A DNA stretch of 64,000 nucleotides from Voacanga thouarsii (GCA_026120185.1 JANUWF010001110.1:1465001-1529000), one strand, 5' to 3'. Shown: positions 13,001-25,261, numbered from the stretch's first letter. Made by a program: numbers and translations. Notes: generated by a model from the letters alone, not told the origin.

Positions 13001-13333
13001 AAAGCCCTTTTTTTTTTCCCTTTTTGTTTAGTTCTTTATTTTTTATTTGTTCCCACCTTTTATTCTCATATTTTTCCCCCTTTCTCTGGAAATCAAATTG
13101 GCAAAACATTGTTGTTTCATCTCCTTTTTTAGTTTCTATGTATTTTGGTTCAAAACTACGTAGTTTTATCATAAATAATAAGGCACATGAGTTATGTGGC
13201 TTAGTAAAATCTTAATATGGCACTTATTAGTAAAGTGTCTCAAAATAAGTGTTTTATTAGCCTTATTTTACAGTAGTGGGTTATGAATATATTATAATAT
13301 ATAATAAATTTTATTAAATATATTTATTATTAT
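10041..13333. other. CACTA interior without a recognisable gene
   Basis: AT-rich sequence with homopolymer runs. The longest open frame (9964-10428, plus) is biased toward Asn, Ser, Thr and Ile and looks like chance. On the minus strand, 12830-12650 resembles a first exon and leader: CT-rich DNA upstream, then a CAG|GTATAA donor-like site near 12650. I infer only a possible decayed transcription start. A CACTA-like right end, CAGTAGTG, occurs at 13271-13278. Confidence 0.4.
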
Positions 13334-13640
13334 TGTAATAACCCGCCTTATATAAAGAATTTACATATGGTAGACTTGTTTAAAATAAGAATAAATATAA
13401 AAGGAATTAATGATATATTTTTCTTTTTCTATTGTTAATAGTATTATTAAGGCCACAAATTAATAATAATATTATTATTACTATTATTTTATATTTGATT
13501 TCATTATTGCTATTATTCTATAACCATTACTATTATTTTATATTTATTATTTAATACCAAAATCTCTTGGCAATATTAAATTATAGTATTATTATATCTA
13601 ATATTTATATTGAATTATTATATTATTCTTACTATTATTA

Positions 13641-13686
<46 letters not shown>

Positions 13687-16600
13687 ATACAATTAATATC
13701 ATAAATATCTTAACTATATCATATTATCTACAAAGATAATTTAGGAGGCCCACAAGAAAAAAATGAAGATGGCCCACAAGCATGATATTCTTGACTAAGT
13801 TAGACCACTCTTAAACTTCATTTGACCAAGATTAATTAAGTTAAACTAGATTAGGGCAAGTTAACTATAATTATGTATGGCCATGCAAGGTTAGCAAATA
13901 TATTAATCATGATAAGTTTTAAGGATTTCTACAAGCTTCTACATGGTTTTAAAATTTTCTAGGATATTCTACAAGGTTCTTTTAAGTTCTATGAAAGCCT
14001 AAAAGCTTCTAGAATGACCAACTCACTTTAATTCCTTTTAGTAAGACCAAAGTAAGACCAAGAAAAACTAGCTATATAAATAGGAGCAAGGGGGAGGACT
14101 TTCGGCCAAGAGAGAAAACTGGGAGAAGAGAAGAAAAATAGAAAAGTGAAGAGATGAAGGAAGAACAAAAGAAAGACTAAGGGAGAGAAAGAGATTTTTC
14201 GGCAGCAAGAAAAGAAAAGAAAGAAGAACCGGTAGCAAGGAGAAGGAAAGGAAGGAGTGTTACAACTTTACCTTCATCTTGGAAAGGTAAGAGATCACTT
14301 CTCAAAAACTAAAAGAATGATACTAGAAGTTGGAAGCTATTTGCATATGAATATTGTTGAAAATATCTTGATTTTGTGATGATTGTTGGTTGACCAGTTG
14401 GGTTGGTGATGAATTAGGTATGATTTTCAGTTCATTTAATGTATTTTGGAGTGATGGTATGCTGGAAATTTGGAAAGGAAAAAGATAGAAATGATAAGGA
14501 AACTAGAAGAGCTATTGGATAGTAACCAATAACTAGCTTGTGTTGTTTGGAAATAACAAAGGAAATCTGAGTAGGAGTGGTTGGAAGTGAAGTATAACTA
14601 ATCCTAAACATGTCTTAGACTAGTTAGAAAGGATTTGGAACAAGTTGTGTGGAGGTTGTGAGGGTTTAGAATGGCTAAGAGATCATGAACAATAAGAATG
14701 GTGAAAACTACCAAAAATTTACTGGTTCGGTAAATAGGGGATAATTTATTTGTTTGGATAAGAGAGAAGTGTTAGGTATGAAAATCCATTATAATACTGA
14801 TATCGGGATGTTAAATGAAGAATTGAAGGGTTTAAATGTGGTAGGATGTGTTGACCATAGAAATAAGTTAAAATAAGTTGGGCTTCTAAACTGTAATTTT
14901 GAACCTCCAACTCGGAACAGTAAGTTTAGCTGAAAAACTGAACCAAATGGAGAGAGGTTTGAATACCCTATGACCTGAAGTTGATAGAGAAATGTCTTAG
15001 GAGTATTTTGGAAGTAGTTTAACCTCATTTGGACCTGTATTGAAAGAGATATGTACAAAATACTAGAAGATGACAAAACTGAACTCCAAACTCGAAATAG
15101 TGGAATTAACCAAAAAACTGTACAAAATGAGATGGAGTTTACATGTCTCATGACCTGGAATTGATAGAGGGATATCTTAGGAATATTATGGAAGTAACCT
15201 TACTTTATTTGGACCTATACTGAATAAGTTATGTGAAGAATAGTGGAGGATGGTAAAGCTGTAAAACCAGAAAATCATCCAAATGATTAGTCCATTTATT
15301 TCTTTAAGGAAATTATAGAAACCTTATTTGAACCCATTAAGTAATAATACAGAGATATACTCATGGTGTAGGTGAACCAAGTCGAGGGAACTCCTTTTAA
15401 GACTATACGAGTGCAGCTTTGACTTAATATACAAGGTGAGTCCCTTGATTTTAAACTATCATTAGCTATGTGCTTTTCTAACAAAATTCAATGTTTCTCT
15501 GATATAAACTATGTCTTCTTGATATGATTGAAGCTTATGAATCTAGTCTAAATTGATATTTACGAAATGTTTCAATACGCTTTCTTTATGTTTAAAGGCT
15601 TCCGAGATGAAATTCATATAATTTTGATAGTTCTTAAAAATACCCACTCGGGTGATGTAAAAATTTTGAAAAATGATATTTTGCCCCAAGAATGAGTTGT
15701 TTTGAATTCCCTTCGGGGAGAGCAGACTCTTTTCAAAGGAGTATATTGAATATGTGAATCAGTGAAGACATTGAGTACTCAGCGAGAGCTTTGACCTTTG
15801 TACTAGCTCTCGTTAGAAATAGATGAACCCAAATAACCCAATCCAGTTATTGGGCTTATCTTGCTCCGAATGGGGCGACAAGACAATAGAATTAGCCGTC
15901 CTTGGCTAGCCGTTGTGAGCCCGGCAATTGCCTATTGATTATGATAGTGGGTTGTTCACATGATACCGAGCGGGGACACTCGGTGTGTTCAATCCCTTGC
16001 CACCTCGATGTTGATTGATGTCATGATTGGGATCCCTGGCTTATGGTGGCAAGTAAAAGATTGCAAAGTGCACGGTGAGGTACATTTGTACGCTACTCAC
16101 CCTTCCGGCATAACACGGGTGACGTGCTGTAAAGCGCAGTCCCTGGCACAAGAGACCGTGTAGCCGAAGGCGAAGTTCCTTGAACTTTGCACGCAGGTCG
16201 CACTTCTAAATGGAGAAGAACCCGTATTTATTGAATTAGGGGCCATGTGTTTGGAAGCCATTGTTTTTCGAAAGTACATGATAGATTGAACCTAAATTTA
16301 TCAATTACCGATGTTTCCTGTTATAAAATTTATTTCAGCAAAGAAAATGAAAATCGACTTTCTTTTCTAAGCAAAACACTGGCACACACGGGAGTCACTA
16401 AGTATACCACTCACACGTATGTTTGTCTTTTTTTTGTAGGAATTGGAGTTGAAGACTAACGATAGTACTACCCGGACTTCGCCTCTAGCACTAGATAGTG
16501 AATCTTTTAGTATGATCAGTGTACATAGTTGATGAAATGATTTTGGCTTGTGTATTTTGGGAATCATGATGATGTATCTATCTTAACTTATATATATACA

Positions 16601-16763
16601 TAATGAAAGAGCATGTTTCATATATTACTTAAGTTTCGATTATTTTTACATATTTATTTTAAGTTCAATTCGTTATAAAGACCCCTAACCTGAGATTTCA
16701 GACGAGGCAACATCCCACCTAAACCCGGCCCACTACAACAAGGTAAAAATATGGGGTGTTACA
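13334..16763 (+). mobile_element. Ty3/gypsy solo LTR, 3,430 bp
   Basis: Begins TGTAATAACCCGCC and ends GGGGTGTTACA, with an exact 5-bp duplication ATTAT at 13329-13333 and 16764-16768. No internal region follows, so it is a solo LTR left by LTR-LTR recombination. It is related to the LTRs of the gypsy element at 49.6-60.6 kb: similar termini, the identical box TTGAGTACTCAGCGAG (15771-15786), and the identical tail box GTTATAAAGACCCCT (16672-16686). A TATA-like CTATATAAATA lies at 14072-14082 and is a candidate promoter, given the plus orientation implied by the boxes. Open frames inside it are not genes. Confidence 0.93.
13641..13679. repeat. Compound (TG)n(TA)n microsatellite
   Basis: TG run followed directly by a TA run, inside the solo LTR. 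Confidence 0.9.
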
Positions 16764-16768
16764 ATTAT

Positions 16769-17049
16769 ACTTAACTTTAAATTGGTATAAAACTATAGTA
16801 CTTACTTATATTTGAAATATGTATACAAAAGTAAATGTTATAATATCAAAACTACATAATTTGAAGTTACTCTATTTTATCCTTTCTCATTGCCGAAACA
16901 TTTATTTTTTTTACTTCGAAAAACTTAGTTTAAATTTTGAAATCCTTCTTAAAATAAATTTAATTTTAAGGATCCCACAAAATGCAATTGGTATATTTTA
17001 TTTTTTTTAACCTTGTAATTATTTATTACAAAGTTTATTACTCTTCTAA
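16769..17049. other. AT-rich CACTA spacer
   Basis: Between the solo LTR's right target duplication and the satellite array. Nothing recognisable. Confidence 0.5.
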
Positions 17050-18557
17050 TTCTTTAAGCTATTATCCAAAGATTATACTAGATTAAGTCGCAAAATATAT
17101 TCGATTACCTTCAAATTTAGTCACGATACATTTTTTAACAATTTTAACACATATAACAATTGGATCGTTTATTTATCATGCTTAGTTTTATAAATGTGTT
17201 AGGTTTTGGGCTATTATATAAAGATTATATTAGATTATGTAGCTAAATATATATACAATTACCTTCAAATTTGGTCATAATACTTTTTCTTAGTAATTTT
17301 CACAAATATAATGGTTGGATCATCAATTTGACATGCTTATCTTTATGAATGAGTTAGGTTTTAGGTTGTTATATAGAGATTATGCTAGATTATATAGCTA
17401 AACATATTCGATTACCTTCAAATTTGGTTACAAGACTTTTTTAGTAACTTTAATAAAGATAACGGTTGGATCGTTAATTTGACATGCTTATCTTTATAAA
17501 CAAGTTAGGTTTTAGGCCGTTATATACAAATTATGCTAGATTGTGTAGCTAAATATATCTCATTACCTTTAAATTTAGTCACAAGACTTTTTTTAGTAAT
17601 TTTAACAAATCTAATGATTAGATCGTCAATTTGACATGCTTATCTTTATAAACGAGTTAGGTTTTAGGTCGTTATATAGAGATTATGTTATATTGTGTAG
17701 CTAAATATATACGATTACCTTCAAATTTGGTCACAACACTTTTTTTAATAATTTTAATAAATTTAACAGTTGGATCATTAATTTGACGTGCTTATCTTTA
17801 TGAACGAGTTAGGTTTTAGGCCGTCATATAGAGATTATGCTAGATTGTGTTGTTAAATATATCCGATTAACTTCAAATTTAGTCACAATACTTTTCTTAG
17901 TAATTTTACCAAATTTAACGGTTAGATCGTCAATTTGACGTGCTTATTTTTATGAACGAGTTAGGTTTTAGGCTGTTATATAGAGATTATACTACATTAT
18001 GTAGCTAAATATATCCAATTACTTTCAAATTTGGTCACAATATTTTTTTTAATAATTTTAACAAATTTAATAGTTGGATCATCAGTTTCACGTGCTTGTC
18101 TTTATAAATGAGTTAGGTTTTAAGCCGTTATATAGAGTATGTTACATTGTGTAGCTAAATACATCCGATTACCTTCAAATTTGGCCACAATACTTTTTTT
18201 AGTAATTTTAACAAATCTAATGGTTGGATCGTCAATTTGACGTGCTTATCTTTATGAACGAGTTAGGTTTTAGGCCTTTATTTAGAGATTATACTATATT
18301 GTATAGTTGAATATATCTGATTACCTTCAAATTTGGTCATAATACTTTTGTTTAATAATTTTAACAAATTTATGGTTAGATCGTCAATTTGACATACTTA
18401 TCTTTATGAACGAGTTAGGTTTTAGGCCGTTATATAGAGATTATGCTAGATTGTGTAGCTAAATATATTCGATTACCTTTAAATTTTGTCACAATATATT
18501 TTCTAGTAATTTTAACAAATCTAACGGTTAGATTGTCAATTTGACGTGCTTGTCTTC
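17050..18557. repeat. Tandem satellite, ~152-bp unit, about 10 copies
   Basis: The phrase GAGTTAGGTTTTAGGCCGTT recurs with small changes. The shared GTTAGGTTTT core starts near 17198, 17353, 17504, 17656, 17808, 17960, 18112, 18262 and 18414, spacings of 150 to 155 bp. Each unit also holds GATTACCTTCAAATTTGGTC and GGATCGTCAATTTGACGTGC. The array ends abruptly at about 18557, where the CACTA right subterminal region starts. Units differ by many scattered substitutions. No coding. Confidence 0.93.
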
Positions 18558-18569
18558 AACAAATCTAAT

Positions 18570-19210
18570 TTTCTTCTACTTAAACTTCTACCAACTACCC
18601 ACTTTAGTTGGTATTTTATTAAAACATCGACAGGGAAAAAACATTCATCTTCCCTTTACCAATAGATTCCCTTCAGACATAGTTACCAACTACGCATTTT
18701 TAACTGGTAATTGATTGGTAAATATTTTCCTATATGCTTACCAACATATTACCAACACAAATATTAACAATTAAATGCGCACAATTGATAATTCTATTTG
18801 TAGTTTATTGGAGATTGATTTACTATATTTCCAATGGATATGTTGGTTGGTAATGATGTTGGTGAAAAATAAACCATCATATTACCAACTACCCATTTTT
18901 GTTGGTATTCCGTTGGTAAACTGGTGGAAACAACATTCCCTCCCTATTACCAACAGATTACCATTTGACACAATTACCAACCGCTTATATTTTATTGGTA
19001 ATGGGTTGGTAAATATTTTTTCGTCCATTTACCAACACATTACCAACCGATTACCAATAGTAAAATTACTAACAAAATACATACAGTTGGTAATTTGTTG
19101 GTAAGTAACTGAAATGCAATACATTCCATATTTATTAGGAATCTGTTGGCAATTTGTTGGTAATTTCCAACCGAACTTGGTTTGTTGGGAATGGTCTGTT
19201 GGTAATCAGC
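18570..19210. repeat. CACTA right subterminal repeat array (TTGGTAA motif)
   Basis: More than 20 copies of TTACCAA/TTGGTAA in both orientations up to the right inverted repeat, mirroring the left array. Confidence 0.88.
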
Positions 19211-19225
19211 CTTTTTCTAGTAGTG
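19211..19225 (-). repeat. CACTA right terminal inverted repeat
   Basis: CTTTTTCTAGTAGTG, the perfect reverse complement of 7163-7177, followed by the GAT target duplication at 19226-19228. Confidence 0.97.
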
Positions 19226-19460
19226 GATGATTAATTCCACTAAAAAAGCTCTATAAATATAACTCTTCCCAAACTTGGAAAAGATACCATTTTGTAAGAG
19301 AATTGTTAGAGAAAATTATGAAAGAAAAGAAAGAGAGAAGTGTGAAAAAATTCTTGTACAAATAATAATCAGAGATTTATTGTGTGTAGATTTGTATAAA
19401 TAATAGTTAGAGATTTATTGTGTATAGATTGTATTCTAATACTGCCAAAATTTCATAACA
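19226..19460 (+). repeat. Copia-1 5' LTR, second piece
   Basis: Resumes the LTR after the CACTA element: starts with the duplicated GAT, contains CTCTATAAATA (TATA-like) and ends TTTCATAACA. The following block CGTTATCAGTACGAG matches the sequence after the Copia-2 5' LTR and is the probable primer-binding region. I could not assign the tRNA. Confidence 0.9.
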
Positions 19461-19561
19461 CGTTATCAGTACGAGTTCTGCCATTACAAAAGCCAGAAGA
19501 CTAAAGCATGAGTCTCTGTCGTTACAAAAGCCAGAAGACAAGTACGTATTCATTGATCCGT

Positions 19562-20648
19562 ATGGCTAACCTTACTAAATTCGAATTTGTAGCCCTTGAT
19601 ATTTCTGAAAAGAATTATATGTCATGGGTTCTCGATGCAGAAATGCATCTAAATGCTGAAGGCCTTAGTGAAACTATTCAAGAAAAAAATAGTGCATCTG
19701 CACAACAAAAGGCCAAAGCTTTGCTTTTTATCCGTCGTCATCTCGACGAAAATTTAAAAATAGAATATCTTTCTGAAAAAGATCCATATGTCATGTGGGT
19801 AAATTTAAAAGAAATATTTGACCACCTGAAGATGGTCGTATTACTAATTATATAGTATAAATGGTTGCACATGAGGTTACAAGATTTTAAAACCATGAAT
19901 GAATATAGCTCCGCCATGTATAAAATTACATCTCAGTTAAAATTATGTGGAAAAAAAGTTACTGATAAAGATATGTTGGAGAAGACATTCTCCACCTTTG
20001 ATGCCTCGAATATTGTTCTGCAACAACAATATCGAGAAAAATGATATACAAATTTTACTGATTTATTTACTACCCTCTTTATTGCAGAGAAAAATAATGA
20101 GTTATTATTGAGATATTTTGAAGCCAGACCAACTGGCTTAACAGCACTCCCAGAAGTGAATGTTGTTGGCTCCAACAGAAGCCATAGTCATAGTTATAGT
20201 CGTAGTCGTAATTGTGGCCATGGCCGTGGCTGTGATCATAGTTATGGTCGTGGACATGCTCGATATTTTTCTTATCACAGTAATAATCAAGTTGTAAGAA
20301 ATACTGGTCACTTGAACTGGGAAAGAAAAGATAATAAGGGGGAAAAAAGAAATGCAAGAAAATTATGAGAATAAATGTTATAAATGTGACATGAAAGGTC
20401 ATTGGTCACGTAACTTTCGTACGGCCAAGCATTTAGTGGAATTATATCAAATTTCACTGAAAAAGAAAAATAAAAATGTTGAAACAAATTTTTCTCAACA
20501 TCCAGTGAATAAGGTTGGCGACGATGATATTGATCCAGAAGATCTTAATATCAATATTACCCATATGGATGTTTCTGATTTTTTTTTTGAACACCTAGAC
20601 TGTAGGATAGACTATTTAATATGTGATAACAGTGTTCAAAAGAACTAA
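19562..20648 (+). pseudogene. Copia-1 gag, decayed
   Basis: Homologous to Copia-2 gag. I take the ATG at 19562 (MANLTKFEF), which aligns with the Copia-2 start. It has in-frame stops (for example at 19853-19855 and near 20041) and frameshifts. The zinc knuckle at 20376-20417 reads CYKCDMKGHWSRNF: the last Cys of CX2CX4HX4C is Phe (TGT to TTT), so RNA binding would be lost. A Ser/Arg/His/Gly-rich stretch precedes it (about 20170-20270). Confidence 0.85.
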
Positions 20649-20699
20649 TGCCTCATCCTGATATTTTTAAATTTTTATTATATTCTAATAATATTTACG

Positions 20700-23600
20700 T
20701 TTACATATATATATTTTTGTTCGCATGGCTATTGTTATGATAATGTATGTATTATTGATAGTGAAATTACACACACCATACTAAAAAATGAGAAATATTT
20801 TTCTTATCTCAAAATGAAAAAAATAAATATTTATACTATAAAATGTAGTACAAATTTAATTGAAGACTTCGAAAGAGCTAGTATATTGTTGCCTGAAGGA
20901 ACAACAAAATTAATTTGGGTAAGAAATCTGTATTAGAAAAATAACCGTCTTTTTCTACTAGCCTATATTTTGCAAAAATATGTACAATTGAAATTTATCA
21001 TTTAGTAAACTAGAAGTTTACTAATCCTACTACTTTTAACATTTGTCATAACCGGTTGGGTCATTCGGGATCTACCATGATGAGAAGAATAATTGAGAAT
21101 ATATATGGTCATCTAATGAAAAATAAAAAGATATTGACATCAGAAAAATTCTCATGTGCTGCATGTTCCCTAAGAAAATTAATTATTAGACCACCACCAA
21201 TAAAAGTATGAGCTGAAAGTCCTACATTTCTTAAATGGATTCATGAAGACATTTGTGGATCTATTCATCCATTATATGGACCGATCAGATATGTTATGAT
21301 CTTAATTAATGCATCATCTCGATGGTCACATATATGTTTATTATCTATTCATAACTTGGAGTTTGCAAGATTACTTGCTCAAATAAATAAATTAAGTGCA
21401 TAATTTTCTAACCATCAAATTAAAAATATCCGTTTGGATAATGTTGGTGAATTTTCATCACATGCTTTTGATGCATATTGCATGTCAATTGGAATTAATG
21501 TTGAACATCCCATGGCTCATACTTATACACAAAATGGTCTTACTGAATCTTTAATTAAAAAATTACAATTAATTACTAGATCATTATTAATGAAAATAAA
21601 TCTCCCAACATCTGCTTAGGGATATGCTATTTTACGTGTTGCAGTACTTATACGTATAAGTCTAACTAATTATCATAAATTCTCTCATTTGCAATTAGCT
21701 TTTGGTTCAGAACCAAATATTGCCCATTTAAGAATTTTTGGGTGTGTTGTATATATTCCAATTACACAAAACCAACTACAAAGATGGGTCCTCAAAGAAG
21801 AAATGAGATATACGTTGGATATGATTCTCCCTCTATTATCAGGTATGTTGAACCCCTGACAAGAGATGTATTTATAGCAAGATTTGCTTATTATCATTTT
21901 GATGAATCATTATTTCCTAAATTAGGGGGAGAACAGAAACAACATAAGAAAGATCTTGCTTGGACAACATTATTAAATTATCTTGATCTGTACACAAGCG
22001 CAAGTGAACTTGAAATTCAAAAGATAATTCATTTGCAAAGCATTGTAAATCAAATACCAGACACTTTTGTTGACTCCAGAAGATTAACAAAATCACATAT
22101 TGCAGCTATAAATGTTCCTATTCGAATTGAAGTCCTAACAGAACAAAATATTATTCCTATAACTGCTGAGTCAAAAGCACGCCAGAAGCGTGGCCAGCCT
22201 CTTGGTTCTAAAGATAACAATCATCAAAAGAAAAGAAGATTAAATGATCTAAATAATCGTATTGAAGAAAAGAATGATAATGACCAAGAGAGAACTGATG
22301 ACAAAAGAAAAGAACCAGAAGTTGATGAAAGTAACACTGAAATTTCTATCAATTATACCACTTTCGGTAGAAGTTGGAATCGGATAGAAACAGTTATTGA
22401 TAATATGTTTGCATACAATATATCGCTTGATGTTACATAGGATAATGATGATCCTGAACTAATATCAGTTGATGAATGTTGGCATAGAAAAGATTGACTA
22501 CAATGAAATATGTGATTCAATCGGAGTTAAATTCACTTACAAAACGTGAAGTCTTCGGACTTGCAATCCAAACACCGAAAGATGTAAAACATGTTGGTTA
22601 CAAATGGATATTTGTGCGAAAGCGTAATGAAAATAATGAAATCATACGATATACGGCACGATTAGTAGCCCAAGATTTTTCATAAAGACCAGGTATTAAT
22701 TATGATAAAACTTATTATCCTATTATTGATGTTATTATACTCCGATATCTTATCAGTTTAGAAGTATATGAAAAGATATATATGTGTTTATTAGATGTTG
22801 TAACTGCTTATTTGTATGAAAAATTAGAAAATGATGTTTACGTGAAAATCCTCGAAAGATTTTGCATGCCCGAAGCATATAAATATTATCCTCGCGAAAA
22901 TTACTCTATCAAGTTGCAGAAATCATTATATGGCCTGAAACAATCTGGGCACATGTGGTTCAATCGTCTTAGTGAATATTTATTGAAAGTAGGATTTACA
23001 AATGACCAGATATGTCCATGTGTTTTTATTAAGAAATTGGATTCTAAATTTGTAATATTAGCTATATATGTTAATGATATTAATCTTATTGAAACTCTAG
23101 AAGAGCTCCAAGAAACAATTACTTATTTAAAAAGAGAATTCGAAATTAAGGATTTTGGTAAAACTAAATTTTGCCTTAGTTTACAAATTGAACATCTGGA
23201 AAGTGAAATATTTATTCATCAATTAACATATACAACAAACATTCTAAAAAGATTTTACATGGAAAAAATACACCCATTGAGTATTCCAATGATCGTCCGA
23301 TCATTAGATGTGAATATAGATCATTTCCAACCTCAAGAAGATGATGAAGAACTCATTGGTCCTGAAGTACCATAGTTCAGTGCAATTGGTACATTGATGT
23401 ATCTTGTTAATAATACACGATTTGATATTGCATTTGCTGTCAATTTATTAGCAAGATTTAGTTTTTCACCAACACGACGACATTGGAATGGAATTAAACA
23501 AGTCCTTTGATATCTCTAAGGTATAATTGATATTAGATTATTTTATTTAAATAAAACCAACCCAATATTGATAGGTTATGCAAATACTAGTTATTTATCT

Positions 23601-24092
23601 GATCCACATAAAATACGTTCTCAAACGAACTATCTATTTACATGTGAAAATAATGCTATATCATGACATTCTACAAAACAATCTATAGCAGCTACTTTTT
23701 CAAATCATGCTGAAATTATAGTCATTTATGAAGCAAGTCGAGAATGTGTATGGTTAAGATCCGTGATTCATTATATCCGAGAAAGTTGTGGATTATCATC
23801 TATAAAAGATATTCCAACTCCTCTGTATGAAGACAATGCAGTTTGTATAATTCAATTACAAGGAAGATATATTAAAGGAGATCGGACAAAATATATTTTA
23901 CCAAAATTCTTCTTTACTCATGAACTTCAGAAGAAATGTGACATTGATGTGCTACAAATTCGGTCATGTGACAACCTCGTAGATATTTTCATGAATATTT
24001 TACCGACTACAACATTTGAGAAGTTGAAATATAAAATTGATATACGTCAGTTCAAAGATTTAAAAGGATCATCTCATCAGGGGGAGTAATAA
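20700..24092 (+). pseudogene. Copia-1 pol, decayed with mutated active sites
   Basis: Order is protease, integrase, RT, RNase H, aligning with Copia-2. The protease motif is damaged: Asp-Ser-Gly reads Asp-Ser-Glu at 20757-20765. About 140 bp between protease and GAG-pre-integrase, present in Copia-2, is deleted near 20915. The integrase region runs from about 21050 to 21930. The RT box YVDD reads YVND at 23067-23078, losing a catalytic Asp. The RNase H end runs to the stop at about 24090. Many TGG, CGA and CAA codons of Copia-2 are TGA or TAA here. No function is possible. Confidence 0.9.
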
Positions 24093-24210
24093 GTAGCTAT
24101 ATAGAATAATGTACTCTTTTTCTTTCACTAGATTTTTTTTCCCACTGAGTTTTTATCAAGTAAGATTTTAACAAGGCATATTCTTTATATAATAGACATC
24201 CAATGGGGAG

Positions 24211-24563
24211 TATTGTGAAATTAGTGGAAACTCCACTAATTCCATTAGTGGATATAGATGTCCACCATTACCTTCACTAATACATATTGTGGAGTTAGTG
24301 GAGACACCACTAATACATTAGTGGAAATAAATGATTAATTTCACTAAGAAAGCTCTATAAATAGAGCTCTTCCCAAACTTAAAAAATATACAATTTTGTG
24401 AGATAATTGTTGGAAAAAATTGTGAGAGAAAAGAAAGAGGAAGTATAAAGAAATTCTTATGCAAATAATAGTTAGAGATTTATTGTGTGTTGATTTGTGC
24501 AAATATTAATTAGAGATTTATTTTGTGTAAATTGTATTCTAACACTGTCAAAATTTCATAACA
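24211..24563 (+). repeat. Copia-1 3' LTR
   Basis: 353 bp, preceded by the purine tract ATGGGGAG and followed by the AATTC duplication at 24564-24568. TATA-like CTCTATAAATAGAGC lies near 24351. It is homologous to, but well diverged from, Copia-2 LTRs. Confidence 0.92.
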
Positions 24564-25166
24564 AATTCATAATATTTCATAAGTAGATGAATAGAGGAAG
24601 TTTGGAAACTTCAGAATAATAATTTTATCATTTTGCCGTTGTTTTTCTATTAGCATGTGTAGCCACTATTTTATTTCGCACCACGTATGTTTTGACCATG
24701 CTGACGCAATGAAATTTTTGAGTTCGGTGGTCATCTCGCTAGTCTTAGAGGAGTCGCAAGTTGTTTTGCCTCATTTTTCCAACATACAAAACACAATTTT
24801 GTAGACCAAGACAACCTTAGACAATATAAAAATTAAAGATTTGCATAAATGACATCAAAATATCAACGACACACACATTTCGAAATCATTCGTAAACGCA
24901 ACATACCATGTGCAGAATGGAGTCTATATTTAGCTATGAGCTCCTGCTGTTTCAAAATCAAAATCAGGCAGGAAAGAAATTATGTTACCAATGCAAACAC
25001 AGAAAAAAAAAAGGAATTTTTTTTTCACAAATTAATATATGATTTAAATTTCTACTAATTGCATTAATATGCAAAAAAATTTCGCAAGCATTTCCAAATT
25101 AAACAACTCTTTCTAACTACTATTTGTTCTTTTTAAAGATAAAATTAGAAGCAAAAGCAATTAAAA

Positions 25167-25167
<1 letters not shown>

Positions 25168-25261
<94 letters not shown>

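Larger units (their letters stand above)
7163..19225. mobile_element. CACTA (En/Spm-type) transposon, non-autonomous, 12,063 bp
   Basis: The ends are exact inverted repeats: CACTACTAGAAAAAG at 7163-7177 and its reverse complement at 19211-19225. A 3-bp duplication, GAT (7160-7162 and 19226-19228), flanks it; CACTA elements make 3-bp duplications. Removing the insert and one GAT restores an uninterrupted copia LTR that aligns with 24211-24563. Both subterminal regions carry dense copies of TTGGTAA/TTACCAA, the type of array that CACTA proteins bind. I found no En/Spm transposase (TNP2/TNPD-type) reading frame, so it is probably a non-autonomous derivative. A gypsy solo LTR nested inside accounts for 3,430 bp, leaving about 8.6 kb of CACTA sequence. 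Confidence 0.93.
7040..24563 (+). mobile_element. Copia-1: decayed Ty1/copia element split by a CACTA transposon
   Basis: Complete LTR-to-LTR copia element. The left LTR is in two pieces, 7040-7162 and 19229-19460 (355 bp together); the right LTR is 24211-24563 (353 bp). AATTC flanks both ends. Without the nested 12,063-bp CACTA element and its 3-bp duplication it measures about 5,458 bp. Both LTRs begin TATTGTGAAA rather than TG, so the altered start was probably already in the transposed copy. Gag and pol are homologous to Copia-2 throughout but carry many more stops, and key catalytic residues are lost. The element is dead. Confidence 0.92.

Noticed and set aside
15960..16279. Overlapping frames on both strands within the solo LTR
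   Set aside because: This is a locally GC-richer part of the LTR; no conserved motif in either frame.
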